Positions 20,601 to 30,822 of a DNA stretch of 64,000 nt are shown piece by piece. Within the stretch, counting starts at the first letter, position 1. Each line of letters begins with the position of its first letter. Origin of the DNA: Eukaryota sp. TZLM1-RC (taxonomy: Eukaryota > Metamonada: BaSk clade); assembly GCA_040285825.1 (NCBI GenBank), contig JAUPSS010000007.1:2392689-2456688 (forward strand), read 5' to 3'. Below the pieces are notes generated by a model, which made no database searches, was not told where the DNA came from, and saw only the letters and a list, made by a program, of their open reading frames with translations. Position numbers and translations under genes: made by a program.

Positions 20601-22852
20601 ACAATCAAGTCCTCGCTGTCAATGCTAGGAGCAATGCGGCTGACATCACCTCCATTGATAGAGCATTGAGTAGTGATGCTCAACTGTTTACTGTGTTTGG
20701 AGATGAACTTTATCTTAATAGATTCCTGAAAACGTTAAATTCTGGCGAACGACAACTTCTGGTCAATAGAATACTTTCTTTAGAATTAAATCCCACGGAA
20801 TTGGAACTTTTAGGTAGAGCTGGAACGATTAGAAACGAAATTTCTTATATAGAAGATATTGGTCTTTATCTGGCTATTTCTGTTTTTTCACCAAGTCCCA
20901 AATTAACGAGTAGATGGGTAGATTTCCAGTACAATATAGAAAATGAAACAAATCATCTTCAAAACAGGCTTGAATTTCCTAATGTTAAATGGTATTCATC
21001 TAGAACAAACGATCTCAACCTCGCTCCCTCCGATCGTCTTGACCTTGCCATGAATACCCTGACCAATGACAGGTGGCTGGATTTGTTCATGCAATTGATG
21101 GACCAAGTTGAAGGTACTGCTGACTCCATTGTTCAATCAAGAAGTAATTTGATTGATTCAATGTTTTATGAAGTTTCTGATTTAGTTAACTACACTGAAA
21201 TTACTCTCTATGGACTAGTCTTGTCTTTTGTAATTGTCTTTATCACTACGTTCTATTCACGAATGAATCTTGGTAAAGGCAAAGCTGTTTTAGTTTTCCT
21301 CGCACTGGGTGCTGTGGGTGCGATGGTTTATATTACTGTAAACTTCTACAGTTCGCCTATTTACGATACTAAATCTGTTCAGGCTACAGTTAATGAATTA
21401 ACTAAAATCACCACCGAATTAACAATTCCTATAGAGTTTGATTACAATTTCTTTAAGCGACGCGTACAACTGATTCCTTTTGGCAATACAGTCGAACATA
21501 TTGAGCTTGCCTTGGACCGCTATAACACAATGATAGAAGGACTGGAAAGGATTCAATCTCAAACTTTTTACACTTCAGAATCAATTATTCCATTGGGTAA
21601 GGCCTTGGATTCTATTGCTAATTCAATTTTACAATTGGTAGAATCAAGAACACAGTTTATCCTAATTGCTGCCAAACTAATTATTTGGGATCAAATTGAA
21701 ATGTTCCCTTGGTTGATGGACACTACTTGGAATGTGGAACTAATGACTCCACAACCTATCTTTGCCAATGGTTACACGCTCACCAATGACACGTTTGACT
21801 TGGCATTACCTTTTGAAGAAAGGGTTTCCTTATGCTTTGCAATAGTTTCGTCACGTTTCATCACAACTTTTTTTGATGATGTTCAAGACCTAATGACTCA
21901 ATTAAGGACTGTTGCTCTCAATGCTCTGCATCAAACATCTGAAAATTTCTTTTTAATGCAATCCGATTTCAATTCCATCATTAGTATGGCTGTTGGGGGC
22001 TTGGTAATTGTCTCTCTGTGTTATATCTTGTCTTATCTCTACATTGGCAGTAAGTCTCTTGAGCGCCAAGAGCATGTCAAACAAGAGGTTCATTATGCAG
22101 AAATCATTGCTTACACTAAGCAATATGCTTTCACCTTGGGAATATTGTTTCTTATTCTTCTCTCCTTCTACTCTGTCTCTTTGTTTTCATTCTCAACTCT
22201 CCGAGAATACCCTCCTTTGATGAGTTTGGTCGGAGAGCGGAGTTCTTTGGTTGCTCAATCTTTAAATTACTTGAATAATGCTTTTGTTTCTGAAGATCAA
22301 GAATCAATGTTCACAAGGGCCTACAACAGTGGCCATGAATTACTGGTTTTGCAAAACATAATAGTTGGTTCTGGATTGTATAGCCATTCTCAACAATCGG
22401 ATTTATCTTTCACTTCAAACTATCAAGATCTTGATAGGCGATTTGTTTATCAAGACAGTAATCACGGACTACACTCCTTGTTAATCAACTATGCTTCTCG
22501 CCTTCAACAGTTTACTGAGGGGTCTAACCGTTCAATTATGACTGCTGATTCTGATGAGTTCCGTCGACTAAATGATCTTGGCAATGTTCTTTTAGAGCTC
22601 TGTCTTGATGCGTTTGATGTATTGAGAGATCATGCCGCTGATCAAGTTTCTTTTTTCCTTAGAGTTGTAATAATTATCTTCATTGTTTCAGTCTTGGTAA
22701 TTTTGTCGTCCTATCTTATAGTATTTAGGAAAATGCTTGCTAATTTGTATAATTCTGAGAGAACTACCTATGAATTTTTGGACATGTTGCCTGATGACGC
22801 TCTTTCAGGTAACTCTGCTTGTATGAAGTTCGTCTCTGAAAATGGATATTAA
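17624..22852 (+). CDS. TmcB-like giant multi-span membrane protein, paralog 2
   Basis: 1742 residues from ATG 17624, uninterrupted. Same plan as the gene at 5198: N-terminal hydrophobic cluster (about residues 30-330), cytosolic helical region with YSTYVREIECDVERAAL, a span near 630, a span near 830 followed by LFLYIPKDQINGIL, an acidic linker, then alternating spans and extracytoplasmic helical domains (HTLVLIVQLLQLIGF at the start aligns with LILVIIQVLQLGAL of paralog 1). The motif RLDLAMNTLTNDRWLDLF recurs in weaker form as RVSLCFAIVSSRF. The last span (about 1690-1715) is followed by a short cytosolic tail. The two paralogs point the same way and probably arose by tandem duplication, later separated by Fanzor insertions. 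Function is unknown. A membrane sensor with tandem ligand-binding helical bundles is an inference from architecture. Confidence 0.78.
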   Translation: MDSLNTADDAPPTLINFIDFVKSTSVNTFKHTHTLVLIVQLLQLIGFVLRRTSFHAIFDLSPLIRFASFAIFDDFFPNLRTVVHVISMLLFSILVALLIALSSLESSKGYHKLLRAVTRLIFNTFTSTLFIPVFSLWLSYVPCGRTFQPSNGVTFDEGLSDCSAPWSWFTRISALVACLVLCAFALIKAWTDSYDVPNFRNPYALSVNKPRLMCCCSTIVFVSIFFLFHARYWLFRFTYLAASVTSYLLFLYHLPYFSRRTNCTVAIGLGIWIGTGVAFFIQSVILVFTSTNVIMDSLLIYIFMVVFSFICIYLIRIRYIKLETALVEIRSVFLSRGLLDSDNDIVDSQSNHDDVFNDVLIDYQWNPFSIDIFSRVLPLKFSSSEYFSTIKVLYQHSNCLFPNSFEFICLKLNFEISFLKDSVLASCTLNSIKDFDFDLSIFRQYLVFNFRKQLETLRRQQSTGQSVDSSSFLQLQRQQKQIASLHRDCLEALYAFWSSLSSNKVDLNVLPPLMEVIHSTKIHLNNLFQKVIHNSTSADHQSLLLSYSTYVREIECDVERAALIEEQAHLLSSSEKSSSHGGTSFSGSLSLSKSNKTKRKSRLSSFTDSFGASSTRKSAIKNLSFSIVVALVILVFVAIISFSLTFAVFDVVIDDVDHSYELNHISYVSSLLGNLANRIYINQTQGHDVISGAHQILKQSEHLNFHLRRLTLPHSDSYKGLVCPRSGNREVSPPTSEVQALLKEPRFPIVSTLDFVPPTTETSVLSAFTLGLQHSLTASLFGKDIIEGEVVVQKNVNGVLSSLDGSHNVVDFIEDFFLENSRDFFDLAFIVLLILTIVVFLVVFGIGFVLFARSFKKINHERTAILNLFLYIPKDQINGILEDSKFKFKRKKSKKVQQSFQHGQSDSNHQLSLASINDELSDSECETHSESNSRTLPVSVEDEEIIEATTNKVPLSLNLRLFMASIIFTALVLCFITLNLNNSIFATTESIAHNQVLAVNARSNAADITSIDRALSSDAQLFTVFGDELYLNRFLKTLNSGERQLLVNRILSLELNPTELELLGRAGTIRNEISYIEDIGLYLAISVFSPSPKLTSRWVDFQYNIENETNHLQNRLEFPNVKWYSSRTNDLNLAPSDRLDLAMNTLTNDRWLDLFMQLMDQVEGTADSIVQSRSNLIDSMFYEVSDLVNYTEITLYGLVLSFVIVFITTFYSRMNLGKGKAVLVFLALGAVGAMVYITVNFYSSPIYDTKSVQATVNELTKITTELTIPIEFDYNFFKRRVQLIPFGNTVEHIELALDRYNTMIEGLERIQSQTFYTSESIIPLGKALDSIANSILQLVESRTQFILIAAKLIIWDQIEMFPWLMDTTWNVELMTPQPIFANGYTLTNDTFDLALPFEERVSLCFAIVSSRFITTFFDDVQDLMTQLRTVALNALHQTSENFFLMQSDFNSIISMAVGGLVIVSLCYILSYLYIGSKSLERQEHVKQEVHYAEIIAYTKQYAFTLGILFLILLSFYSVSLFSFSTLREYPPLMSLVGERSSLVAQSLNYLNNAFVSEDQESMFTRAYNSGHELLVLQNIIVGSGLYSHSQQSDLSFTSNYQDLDRRFVYQDSNHGLHSLLINYASRLQQFTEGSNRSIMTADSDEFRRLNDLGNVLLELCLDAFDVLRDHAADQVSFFLRVVIIIFIVSVLVILSSYLIVFRKMLANLYNSERTTYEFLDMLPDDALSGNSACMKFVSENGY

Positions 22853-23062
22853 TTTAACAATGTAGTAATTTTTTTGGTCCTTTAGTTCTAGTCTTCTTGT
22901 ATAGTAATAAATTCTTCTTTTTTTGTTTTAATCTTTCCTGAGAGTGTGTTTTCTACAATTCACATTTACCACTATCCATTATAAAGTGGTATTTTGGATA
23001 TCCAAAACTATCCAAAATCTTGATCTAATACTATCAACTAATAGATCACCTCATTGCTTTCA

Positions 23063-23440
23063 TCAACTGAGAGAAGCAATGGCCAGAAAACCAAAAAATC
23101 TATTAGTTATGGCAAATTCAATGCATGACCCCCCACAAAAACATGAAATCTCTTCATAGTTTTTTTGAAACACTTTGTGATAGGAATTACACATAGCGTG
23201 GATTTGATCTCTGACAGCATCACGCATAGTGGAACGATAAGTAATAAATGCGGTGCAATTGAATAAATGTGATAATGTCAGTTGAGTTCTGGATTTACAT
23301 TTATGATCTTGGACAAATTGCACTAAGTATTCCTAAATATTGACTAATTGAAGAGAGCATTTATTCCATTTTTCTGTATCAATTGGTGAAGTTTTTTCAA
23401 TTAATGCAAAAATAGTGGGGCATTGGTACAGTAACCCCAG
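23063..23440 (-). mobile_element. RLE retrotransposon fragment
   Basis: The segment CKSRTQLTLSHLFNC followed by ITYRSTMRDAVRDQIHAMC is the CCHC/endonuclease boundary of the RLE elements. Further upstream on the same strand FALIEKTSPIDTEKWNKCS matches the post-RT region of the copy at 59842-61606. The sequence between these blocks is deleted. A 5'- and 3'-truncated relic. Confidence 0.65.
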
Positions 23441-24046
23441 TAAATATTGTGAATAATGACAACAAACAATTGCAAGTTGTCAGTTCTTATCAATGCATTC
23501 ATTATATTCATTGAACACAACCTACTGCTCCTTGAATTGCCTTAAACTTAATCAATTCAATGTTCAAAATTCAATTTTTTATTTGTTTGTAACTTAGTTA
23601 AAAGAACATTTCTTTTCTTGAATTATTTAACAATAATTCTATTTGAAATTCTTTTTTGAAATAACTTCCTCGTGATATTTTTTCTTCCATTGTTTTAAAG
23701 ATATAAGCTTCCACTAAATGTTTTCCTCTTTGTTGTGGAAATTGCTTTCAGATGTTGTTAAACATTATTTATTTGGACAAAAGTCACACTGTGGTTAAAG
23801 AGTGAGATGAATCAAATAATTGCTATCGTCTGACCTTCAAATCACATAAGAAGACAAAGTGTTTAGTCTCTTCCACTCACTTCAGGTAATTCTAAATAGC
23901 TGCAGAAGTTGACTAATCATCATTGCGCAAAAATGAATGTTGAAACAATGACCATTTAACAAATCAGATATTTGTGAATAGTGCAAATTAATTATATAAA
24001 TAAATATAAATAAATACAAAAGCGTGTTACAACAAAGATACACCAA
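23441..24046. other. Intergenic, promoter side of the importin gene
   Basis: AT-rich sequence with no open frame of note. It includes runs such as AAATAAATATAAATAAATAC just upstream of the importin start. Nothing else recognised. Confidence 0.4.
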
Positions 24047-26863
24047 ATGCCTGATCCCTCTATTCTTACTCCCTATTTTGATGCTGTACAGAGTGTCAAT
24101 GCAGAGCTACGGAAGCCTGCTGAAGAACAACTCATCGCTTTTCAAAAACAATCTGGTTTTCTTCCCTTGTTACTCAACTACATAGCGGATTCACGTTTTA
24201 CCATTAATCAGCGAATCCTTGCATGTTCCTCTGCCAAACTCACGGTTCTTAGAGAATGGCGATCCGGCCCTACTGGTGCAATCCAACCAGAAGATAAGCA
24301 ATGTACTAAGACCCTCCTCCCACAGCTTTTCAACCATACCGATCGCCTTTTGTGTGAGAACATTGCTGATCTTGCTGGTAAGCTCATGCGCAAAGAATCT
24401 CTGCGTTCCTTTCCAGATCTTCCTGGGATCCTTCTCAACCAAGCCACAACCCTCTTTGGGGAAGGAAAAGACGGAATATGTCCTTTGATTGGTCTTCACT
24501 CTGTAATTTCTGAACTCTCCACAATGTGTTTAGCCACTGACAGACGGTTATACTATCAACTTGCAACTGTGCTTGCCCCTGAATTAACGAATCTAATTAG
24601 TCATTTAATACCAATCACAAATCCTGATTCACCTGGAGATAAGTATAATCCAGTGGTAATTTCTCTACAATCACTATCAAAATTGATTGATTCTGGACTT
24701 TCCGGGTCAGATTCAGCAGATGTACCAAGTATTTTGAAACAAATTGCAGATCTTTGTGTTAAGCTTTTATCAACTGTACAGATCCGTAAAGGAAAGCTTT
24801 CCTCAATGCTATTGGAACACGTGTTTTCTGTGCTTCAATCAATTTTCTCACAAAGTCAAGCTGTTATTGAGCCTTTCTTTAAAAATCTTTTAGTTTTTGG
24901 CCTTCAAATCATCTCATCTTGGCCTAATTTGGATAATTTATTATACAACTCTGTACTAACTTTTTTTGGTGAAGTTGTAACCGCAAAGAGTAGATTAACC
25001 AGTAACACCAGATCCGAATTAGACTCAATTATCACCAAGGATTTATTAAAAGATTTATTCACGCATTTCTCTTCAACAAGTTTATCACCCTTTTTTGACC
25101 CTGATCTATCAGAAATGATTGATTATGAACCTGATGAGTTTCACGTCGTTTCTTTGCATGATCCACCTTTATTTATTTCCTCGGCAAAAACTTTTATTTC
25201 TGTTCTGTTTACGGAGTATGGCAAACTTTGTAAGGAGGTTTTGTTTGAATTATTAAATACTCAATTATCTCAACCATTAAACAATATCGAAAATATTAAA
25301 AAAATAGATGGGATGTTGGAATTATTTTCAATTTCAGCTAATTCATTTTTTGGAAAAGAGGCTCAAAGTTTAATTCCAAGTCTAACATCTATTTTAAGCC
25401 TTTCCGCTCATGAAAGTATTATAATCAGAAGAAGGATTTGTCTACTCATCAGTAGCTTCTCTTTTGTGGTTGCTGACAATACTGATTTTTTAACCATAAT
25501 TTTTAAATTATTTACTGATTCAAGCTTAATAGTCAAGTTTGCAGCTTGGGAAGCTTTACATTCGTTGCTTACTGAGTTCAAATGCATCAAGACCCAATCA
25601 GATTTAATCAATCAAGCTGCTGAGGAGCTGCTTACTCAGATTTCGAAAACAATTCCTGAATTAACTTCTGATGACTTAATGAAGCTCTCATGCTCTCTAA
25701 TTACTGATTTAATTCTTATTTTACAAGCTAATGTCGTCAGGTTCTTGGAATTAATTCATTCTTTAATTCCAGTATTCTGGTCAAGATTAGCACTTCGTTC
25801 TGATTTATTATGTTTGCTGAAAGGCATTGTTTACATAATTGGACCAAACTCTGTTTCACTATGGCCTACCGCGCTGTCACTCGTTGAACCTATCTTTGCT
25901 GCTTCTGCTCCAGATTCTTCATTGTTGCATGATTGTTTGCTCCTCTATCTGGCTTTATTAAGAAATTCGCCTCATTCCAATCAAGATTTACCATTATTGC
26001 TGTCTTTGATTAAACATTTGCCAAAGTTGGTGAGCTTGGAGGTTTGTTATTTGCCTCTGTACATGCAAATTCTTTTTTCTGGGGTCCTGCTAGGAGGTCA
26101 ATCAATGTGTGTGGAATATAGTTCTATTTTTGGTAACATTTTGGGGTCTACAGTTGATGTAGTTTCTGACCGGGCAATGATTATGACACTTGCCGCTTAT
26201 GATATCATACTCTTGCATGCATCGGAAGCAGTTTTTAACTCTAATCAGAAACCATTTATCGACATATTCACAGTCGTTGTCAATGCTGGACAAGGTGATA
26301 TTGAAGATCTTTCTGCTGCTTTGATTGGTGGATACGCCGCTCTTGGCTGTAGAATTTTACAATCAAACCCTGGATTATTTTGGAAAATATTAGGACTACT
26401 AAATAACGGACTTGCTGAGGAAAAGAACTTTTTGTTCTTTATTGCTGCCTCAATCGAGTATCATGATGTTCTTCTTGATTATCACAAACAGAAAATGGTC
26501 GCGGCCTCATGTCTCTTTGCTCTAGAAAACGATGAGACGGGGGCAGTCATTCAAAATTTGCCCGCAATCATTAATTTGATTATTGGACTTTTGAGCCATC
26601 ATTTTGATCCTTTAAAAGAGGTATGGACTGCAGAAATGTTTGGAGATGGTGATCTTTTAGATGAAGATGAATACATGTCTGATCAAAAAGTCGTAGAAAA
26701 TGATAGAAGGTCAAATTTGATTAGCTTAGATCCAGTGATTAATCTAGATTTAAAACAATATGCAAAAGAGTCGTTATCCAAAGCGGTCAATAAGTTTCCG
26801 GGTATTTTTGAGCGTGTTAAAGCTGGTATAAACGAAAAGGATTGGAATTCAATAATGAATTAA
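24047..26863 (+). CDS. Importin-beta family karyopherin
   Basis: 938 residues from ATG 24047, all-helical and HEAT-repeat-like. The N-terminus (LTPYFDAVQSVNAELRKPAE, then INQRILACSSAKLTVLREW) matches the importin-beta N-terminal pattern in which cargo receptors bind Ran-GTP. The C-terminus has an acidic stretch (about 860-880) followed by DPVINLDLKQYAKESL and a final helix, as in the importin-9/Kap114 and importin-7/8 groups. Such proteins carry histones, ribosomal proteins or TBP through nuclear pores. The exact orthologue was not decided. The gene ends 94 bp from the convergent phosphatase gene. Confidence 0.72.
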   Translation: MPDPSILTPYFDAVQSVNAELRKPAEEQLIAFQKQSGFLPLLLNYIADSRFTINQRILACSSAKLTVLREWRSGPTGAIQPEDKQCTKTLLPQLFNHTDRLLCENIADLAGKLMRKESLRSFPDLPGILLNQATTLFGEGKDGICPLIGLHSVISELSTMCLATDRRLYYQLATVLAPELTNLISHLIPITNPDSPGDKYNPVVISLQSLSKLIDSGLSGSDSADVPSILKQIADLCVKLLSTVQIRKGKLSSMLLEHVFSVLQSIFSQSQAVIEPFFKNLLVFGLQIISSWPNLDNLLYNSVLTFFGEVVTAKSRLTSNTRSELDSIITKDLLKDLFTHFSSTSLSPFFDPDLSEMIDYEPDEFHVVSLHDPPLFISSAKTFISVLFTEYGKLCKEVLFELLNTQLSQPLNNIENIKKIDGMLELFSISANSFFGKEAQSLIPSLTSILSLSAHESIIIRRRICLLISSFSFVVADNTDFLTIIFKLFTDSSLIVKFAAWEALHSLLTEFKCIKTQSDLINQAAEELLTQISKTIPELTSDDLMKLSCSLITDLILILQANVVRFLELIHSLIPVFWSRLALRSDLLCLLKGIVYIIGPNSVSLWPTALSLVEPIFAASAPDSSLLHDCLLLYLALLRNSPHSNQDLPLLLSLIKHLPKLVSLEVCYLPLYMQILFSGVLLGGQSMCVEYSSIFGNILGSTVDVVSDRAMIMTLAAYDIILLHASEAVFNSNQKPFIDIFTVVVNAGQGDIEDLSAALIGGYAALGCRILQSNPGLFWKILGLLNNGLAEEKNFLFFIAASIEYHDVLLDYHKQKMVAASCLFALENDETGAVIQNLPAIINLIIGLLSHHFDPLKEVWTAEMFGDGDLLDEDEYMSDQKVVENDRRSNLISLDPVINLDLKQYAKESLSKAVNKFPGIFERVKAGINEKDWNSIMN

Positions 26864-26957
26864 AAATAAATAGATTTATAATAATAATTTTGACAAAATT
26901 AAGAATGATTATACAAAAAAATACACTAAACAATAACCTTGAGAAAGCAAAGAGCCC

Positions 26958-29900
26958 TCAACTGTTGATGACTTCCACACGATTCCCATAAACCCCAACA
27001 AATTTTGGATTTTTAGTTTCTAGAACTAAATCACTAGCCAATTGGTGTATGATATTCTCAGTCACTTTTTTCCTAACAAAACTAGCCCAATCATCATCAA
27101 TTTCAGCATTAGATTCTCTCGTATAAAGAACAACTCTAAACAAGGAACGAGGTTCAACATCTACACGTAGCATTTGCCTTAAATGATCAGCAGTTTGCGT
27201 TAATCTTTCTATTGAAGGGTTTGGAATTTGAATTATTAAAGAAATTTCATTCAACTCAATCACAATATCAGTTGCGCTGGGTAGGAGTTCTGTCAAATTA
27301 TTCAAAATAGAGCCACACATAGTCAATTTAGTTTTAGAAATTGAATCTGGAACGGAATAGATATCCAAAAGTGGAAGAAAAATGTTTGAAGTATCCACAG
27401 ATTTGAAATTAAATCGTTTTAAATCTAATTTTAATAGTGTGGTTAGCACTACTTCGAAGAACTGAGAATTGCCGTCAACCAAATCACCACCAATAAAACC
27501 AGCAACAATTCTATTAGTGCTTGGGACTATTACTTTTCGTTCATTACTTCGAAACTCCGCCGTTGGAAAAGAAGGGCTCCCAGCGATGAACTGTAACTCA
27601 GCAGTTTGCGAAACCAAAACTGTTCCAACTTGATTTTGGGAAATCCCTCCAAAATGATCTCTACTAGTGGAAAAGACAGTTACCACCGGTATATCAGCAG
27701 TTTTGTTAAGCTGAACCCCAAAGCAAGTTGCCTGGTGACCTCTAATGATAGCTGAGAATCCCAGATGCTTGCAGAATTCACTGATAGCAGTAGATCCAAA
27801 TTGGTAACAACCAGGGCCTCTATCTGAATTATCAAAACCATTGGGTGTTGAAACTTCATAATCAGAGACGTCATTCCAAAGTAACTCAGTATATAGATCA
27901 ATTATTTCTGCCTGGGTATTTGAGGAAGCTTCCATAGATGAGGGGTCAATTGACTTTGGAAGACTTTTGATCTTTTGCCACGTGGATTTCCAATCATTTC
28001 TGATTGGTCTGGGGATACCACCGTGACAGCAAAAGACTTTGCGTGAATCTTGTCCAGAAGTTGAGTTAACAACTGCTATTAACGATAACGAATTAAATAA
28101 TTTTTGTAAACTTTCAATAATTTCATTAGTTTCACCTTCTGAATAATGCTGCAAAAGAACATTAATTGTTGATTTCGGTGTAAATTTATCACTAAATTGA
28201 GCAAAACATTCGTGATTTCCTCTTAGCACGAACCATTGCTTTGGGTGTAGCAGCTTCATTGCAATAACATAAGCAACAACTTCTAAAGGATTAGTGCCTC
28301 TGTCAACGTAATCACCCAACAAAACAAAGTTTCCTGCAGTGAAAGAAGGACCTCTTCTCCACAGCTCGGTTCTAAGGAAGTAGAGGTCAAGCATGTTCCC
28401 ATGAAGATCACCCAAAACGTAAGCAGGAGAAGGAACTTCAACAATGTTGGGTTCTTTAAGTAAAACTTCTGCTGCAGTATTAAAAACCCTCAAACAAAGA
28501 TTTTTGAACCTTTTCCGTTGACTTCTTGGGACCACGAGCTCCCTACCTACCCAAGAACCTCCGTCCATGAGAGAGTGGAGGAGGTCAATGAGTTCCTGAG
28601 CTTCACAAGACCCAGATTTTAATGGAAACTTTGGTATTGAATTGGTTTGGTGTCCAGCAATAGGTGTTGAAACTCCACCCCAATTAACCTGACTAAATCG
28701 CTGTTGAGATCTTGATGATCCCAACCTGTCACGAGGGGGTGTCTCGTAAATATTTGGCGATCCCAATGGAGAAGGAATATCAGAGCTACTGTGAGAAAGA
28801 CGACTCTTGGTTGTACAGGTTATGCTGAGATTATAACAAGACATATTACCACCACTCCCGCTTCTACCTCCAATTACCAGCATATTGATCGCAGGAAACT
28901 CTGAAGGAGGAATGATGGCCAGAGTGTGCCTCTCTCTTCCCAGCACTGCTTCCTTGGATGTCCTGATTCCATGGGTAACACTACCGTAAAGGCCTTCCAA
29001 AGTAATGTATGAAGGTCGTGTTGAGGGAATAGACAACAGAGACAGCTGAGGATAAGGAAGAACTGAATCACGCTCTTCACCGCCAACACAAATGAACCTA
29101 AACACAGAACTACTTGCCTGCTTTGGTAAAGCAATCAAATAGTTTCTCATTATGGGGGCTAATTGTGGCCTAATTGGAAGTAACGTTGGAATAACAGTTG
29201 GAGTCTTTCCATTAATAGAGACGTAAACAGCATCAGAAAAAGAAATGGCTTCATATTGCTCACCCACTCTGCACCCCCCGAGAATCAATGCCGATCGCTG
29301 GGAAGGAAAGAGGGAAGCAGTACCAGCATAAGCACGTGAGAGAAGTTGAGACTGATCACGTGGGATAGGAAGAAAAGAGCGATGATGGCGATGGTAGAGG
29401 TAAGAGTCTGTCAAAAGTCGTAAAGATTCTCCTTGACCAGAGAGACCACCACATAAGAGGATATAGTCATGAGAGAGAGGGACCAGGTTGTGGGCAAACC
29501 TATCGCTTGGCCATTGGTTGGTGCGGAAGCTGCGGGGTGAGATGGTCTTCCAAGTGGGGAGAGTAGCAGGGGAAGTACCGCTGAGAAAGAGGGAGATGAT
29601 GTGTTCAGTGATGAAAAGCTCATAGAGAGGGGAAGGAGCAGAAGATGGGTTAAGTGTGCGACCACCAAAGACATAGAGATAAACACCATCAGGAGAAGAT
29701 GATGCAAAAGCAGCAGAACCATGTTCATAACGTGGAGAAGGGATGGAGCCAGCACAGAGGATCCGTGTTGATGTTTTGGTTGCAAGGTCGAGTACGTAAA
29801 GGTCAGATGAAAAGGAATCTGATTGCTTACGCTTACCACCAAAGATGAAAGCTCTACTACCTACTTGAGAGCAACTGTGTCCAATAAGATGATGAAATGT

Positions 29901-29963
29901 TCCAGAAGGTACATAAGAGCTAGTATTGACTGCAATCGTTGTGTTGAGTGTGACAGAACCCAT
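26958..29963 (-). CDS. Kelch-repeat Ser/Thr phosphatase (PPKL/BSU1-like)
   Basis: About 1001 residues. An in-frame TTG at 29981 follows a stop, and ATG at 29963 is the sensible start. Residues 20-380: Kelch beta-propeller repeats (for example SRAFIFGGKRK...DLYVLDL, YLYVFGGRT, YILLCGGLSG, SALILGGCR). Residues 500-830: a PP1-like metallophosphatase with GDLHGN (about 517), GDYVDRG (about 549), RGNHECF (about 580), CCHGGIP (about 645) and IRGHQA. This order is that of the plant and alveolate PPKL/BSU1 family, which dephosphorylates signalling kinases. A C-terminal extension of about 200 residues (DLVDGNSQFFEVVLTT to the end) is unusual for the family and was not recognised. Confidence 0.85.
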   Translation of the reverse strand: MGSVTLNTTIAVNTSSYVPSGTFHHLIGHSCSQVGSRAFIFGGKRKQSDSFSSDLYVLDLATKTSTRILCAGSIPSPRYEHGSAAFASSSPDGVYLYVFGGRTLNPSSAPSPLYELFITEHIISLFLSGTSPATLPTWKTISPRSFRTNQWPSDRFAHNLVPLSHDYILLCGGLSGQGESLRLLTDSYLYHRHHRSFLPIPRDQSQLLSRAYAGTASLFPSQRSALILGGCRVGEQYEAISFSDAVYVSINGKTPTVIPTLLPIRPQLAPIMRNYLIALPKQASSSVFRFICVGGEERDSVLPYPQLSLLSIPSTRPSYITLEGLYGSVTHGIRTSKEAVLGRERHTLAIIPPSEFPAINMLVIGGRSGSGGNMSCYNLSITCTTKSRLSHSSSDIPSPLGSPNIYETPPRDRLGSSRSQQRFSQVNWGGVSTPIAGHQTNSIPKFPLKSGSCEAQELIDLLHSLMDGGSWVGRELVVPRSQRKRFKNLCLRVFNTAAEVLLKEPNIVEVPSPAYVLGDLHGNMLDLYFLRTELWRRGPSFTAGNFVLLGDYVDRGTNPLEVVAYVIAMKLLHPKQWFVLRGNHECFAQFSDKFTPKSTINVLLQHYSEGETNEIIESLQKLFNSLSLIAVVNSTSGQDSRKVFCCHGGIPRPIRNDWKSTWQKIKSLPKSIDPSSMEASSNTQAEIIDLYTELLWNDVSDYEVSTPNGFDNSDRGPGCYQFGSTAISEFCKHLGFSAIIRGHQATCFGVQLNKTADIPVVTVFSTSRDHFGGISQNQVGTVLVSQTAELQFIAGSPSFPTAEFRSNERKVIVPSTNRIVAGFIGGDLVDGNSQFFEVVLTTLLKLDLKRFNFKSVDTSNIFLPLLDIYSVPDSISKTKLTMCGSILNNLTELLPSATDIVIELNEISLIIQIPNPSIERLTQTADHLRQMLRVDVEPRSLFRVVLYTRESNAEIDDDWASFVRKKVTENIIHQLASDLVLETKNPKFVGVYGNRVEVINS

Positions 29964-30254
29964 CACTGAACGATGGGCCAATTCTGGTGTGGATTGGGTT
30001 GATTGGCTGACACTTTTTTACTGTCACAAGAAGTTTTAGAATACATATTTTATTCAAACAAAATTGTCAATAGTAAATTGTTTCACTGGAACTGTATCAC
30101 CAGTACTATTGCATCATTCTCAGTTTCAAAATCATTTTTCCTTTTTTCTATGGCCTTTTTGACCTATCTGTGTATGAACACATGGATAAAGACTCTTGTA
30201 TTGATTCATTCATACCCCGATGTCTGCACATTTCATTTAGAACCAAATTTAATT

Positions 30255-30795
30255 GATAAGGCCATAAGAAACATCTCATTCTCAAAGCTGTGCTATTTAA
30301 TGATCATCGATTAGAAGGCCAAAAATGTTGGGAACTTGGGAGACTAGGCAACTTGAGCAAATGTTTTTAAGGTCAGTCACAAATAATGCACAAACAGGAT
30401 TTTTTAGCCAAGGTAAGACGTACAATATAGTCCAAGTTTTCTAAAACTTTTAAAAAAAATTTCTGCAATTTTGCAAAAGTCAGTGGTAAGGAGAGCAAGC
30501 TTCTTGTCAAAAGTTCTACCTTAACAAAGGGAAAACATTGAGACTACTTATTTGGTGAAAGAGAATCATTTTTTTGTTGTAAAAAAATAAGAGCTGCCAC
30601 AGTTTTTAATGAGATCAATATTGTTTGGAAAGTGATTCACAAATTCAAAGATAATATTTTTACCACCTCCCACAAATGCAGCTTTACAAGGGTAGCTTCA
30701 CTAATGAAAATCAACACCGCCGATATCTGTACCACAAAAAATGTGACCTCGTAACTGAGATGCACCAATTTCAAGTAATTTTTTTTGGAAACAGT
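30255..30795 (-). mobile_element. RLE retrotransposon fragment (post-RT region)
   Basis: DNA-level resemblance to 1602-2150 of the first full copy, including the region around GAAGGCCA-AAATGTTGGGAA. On the minus strand it encodes pieces of the thumb region between RT and CCHC, with many stops. It ends near 30790, where the next copy begins. The 300 bases before it (29964-30254) hold the phosphatase promoter and nothing else seen. Confidence 0.6.
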
Positions 30796-30822
30796 TTTAT
30801 TAAAAACCTATAAATCAACATC

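Noticed and set aside
29411-29842. 143-codon open frame on the minus strand, overlapping the phosphatase gene
   Set aside because: Another frame of the Kelch region; no motifs of its own.
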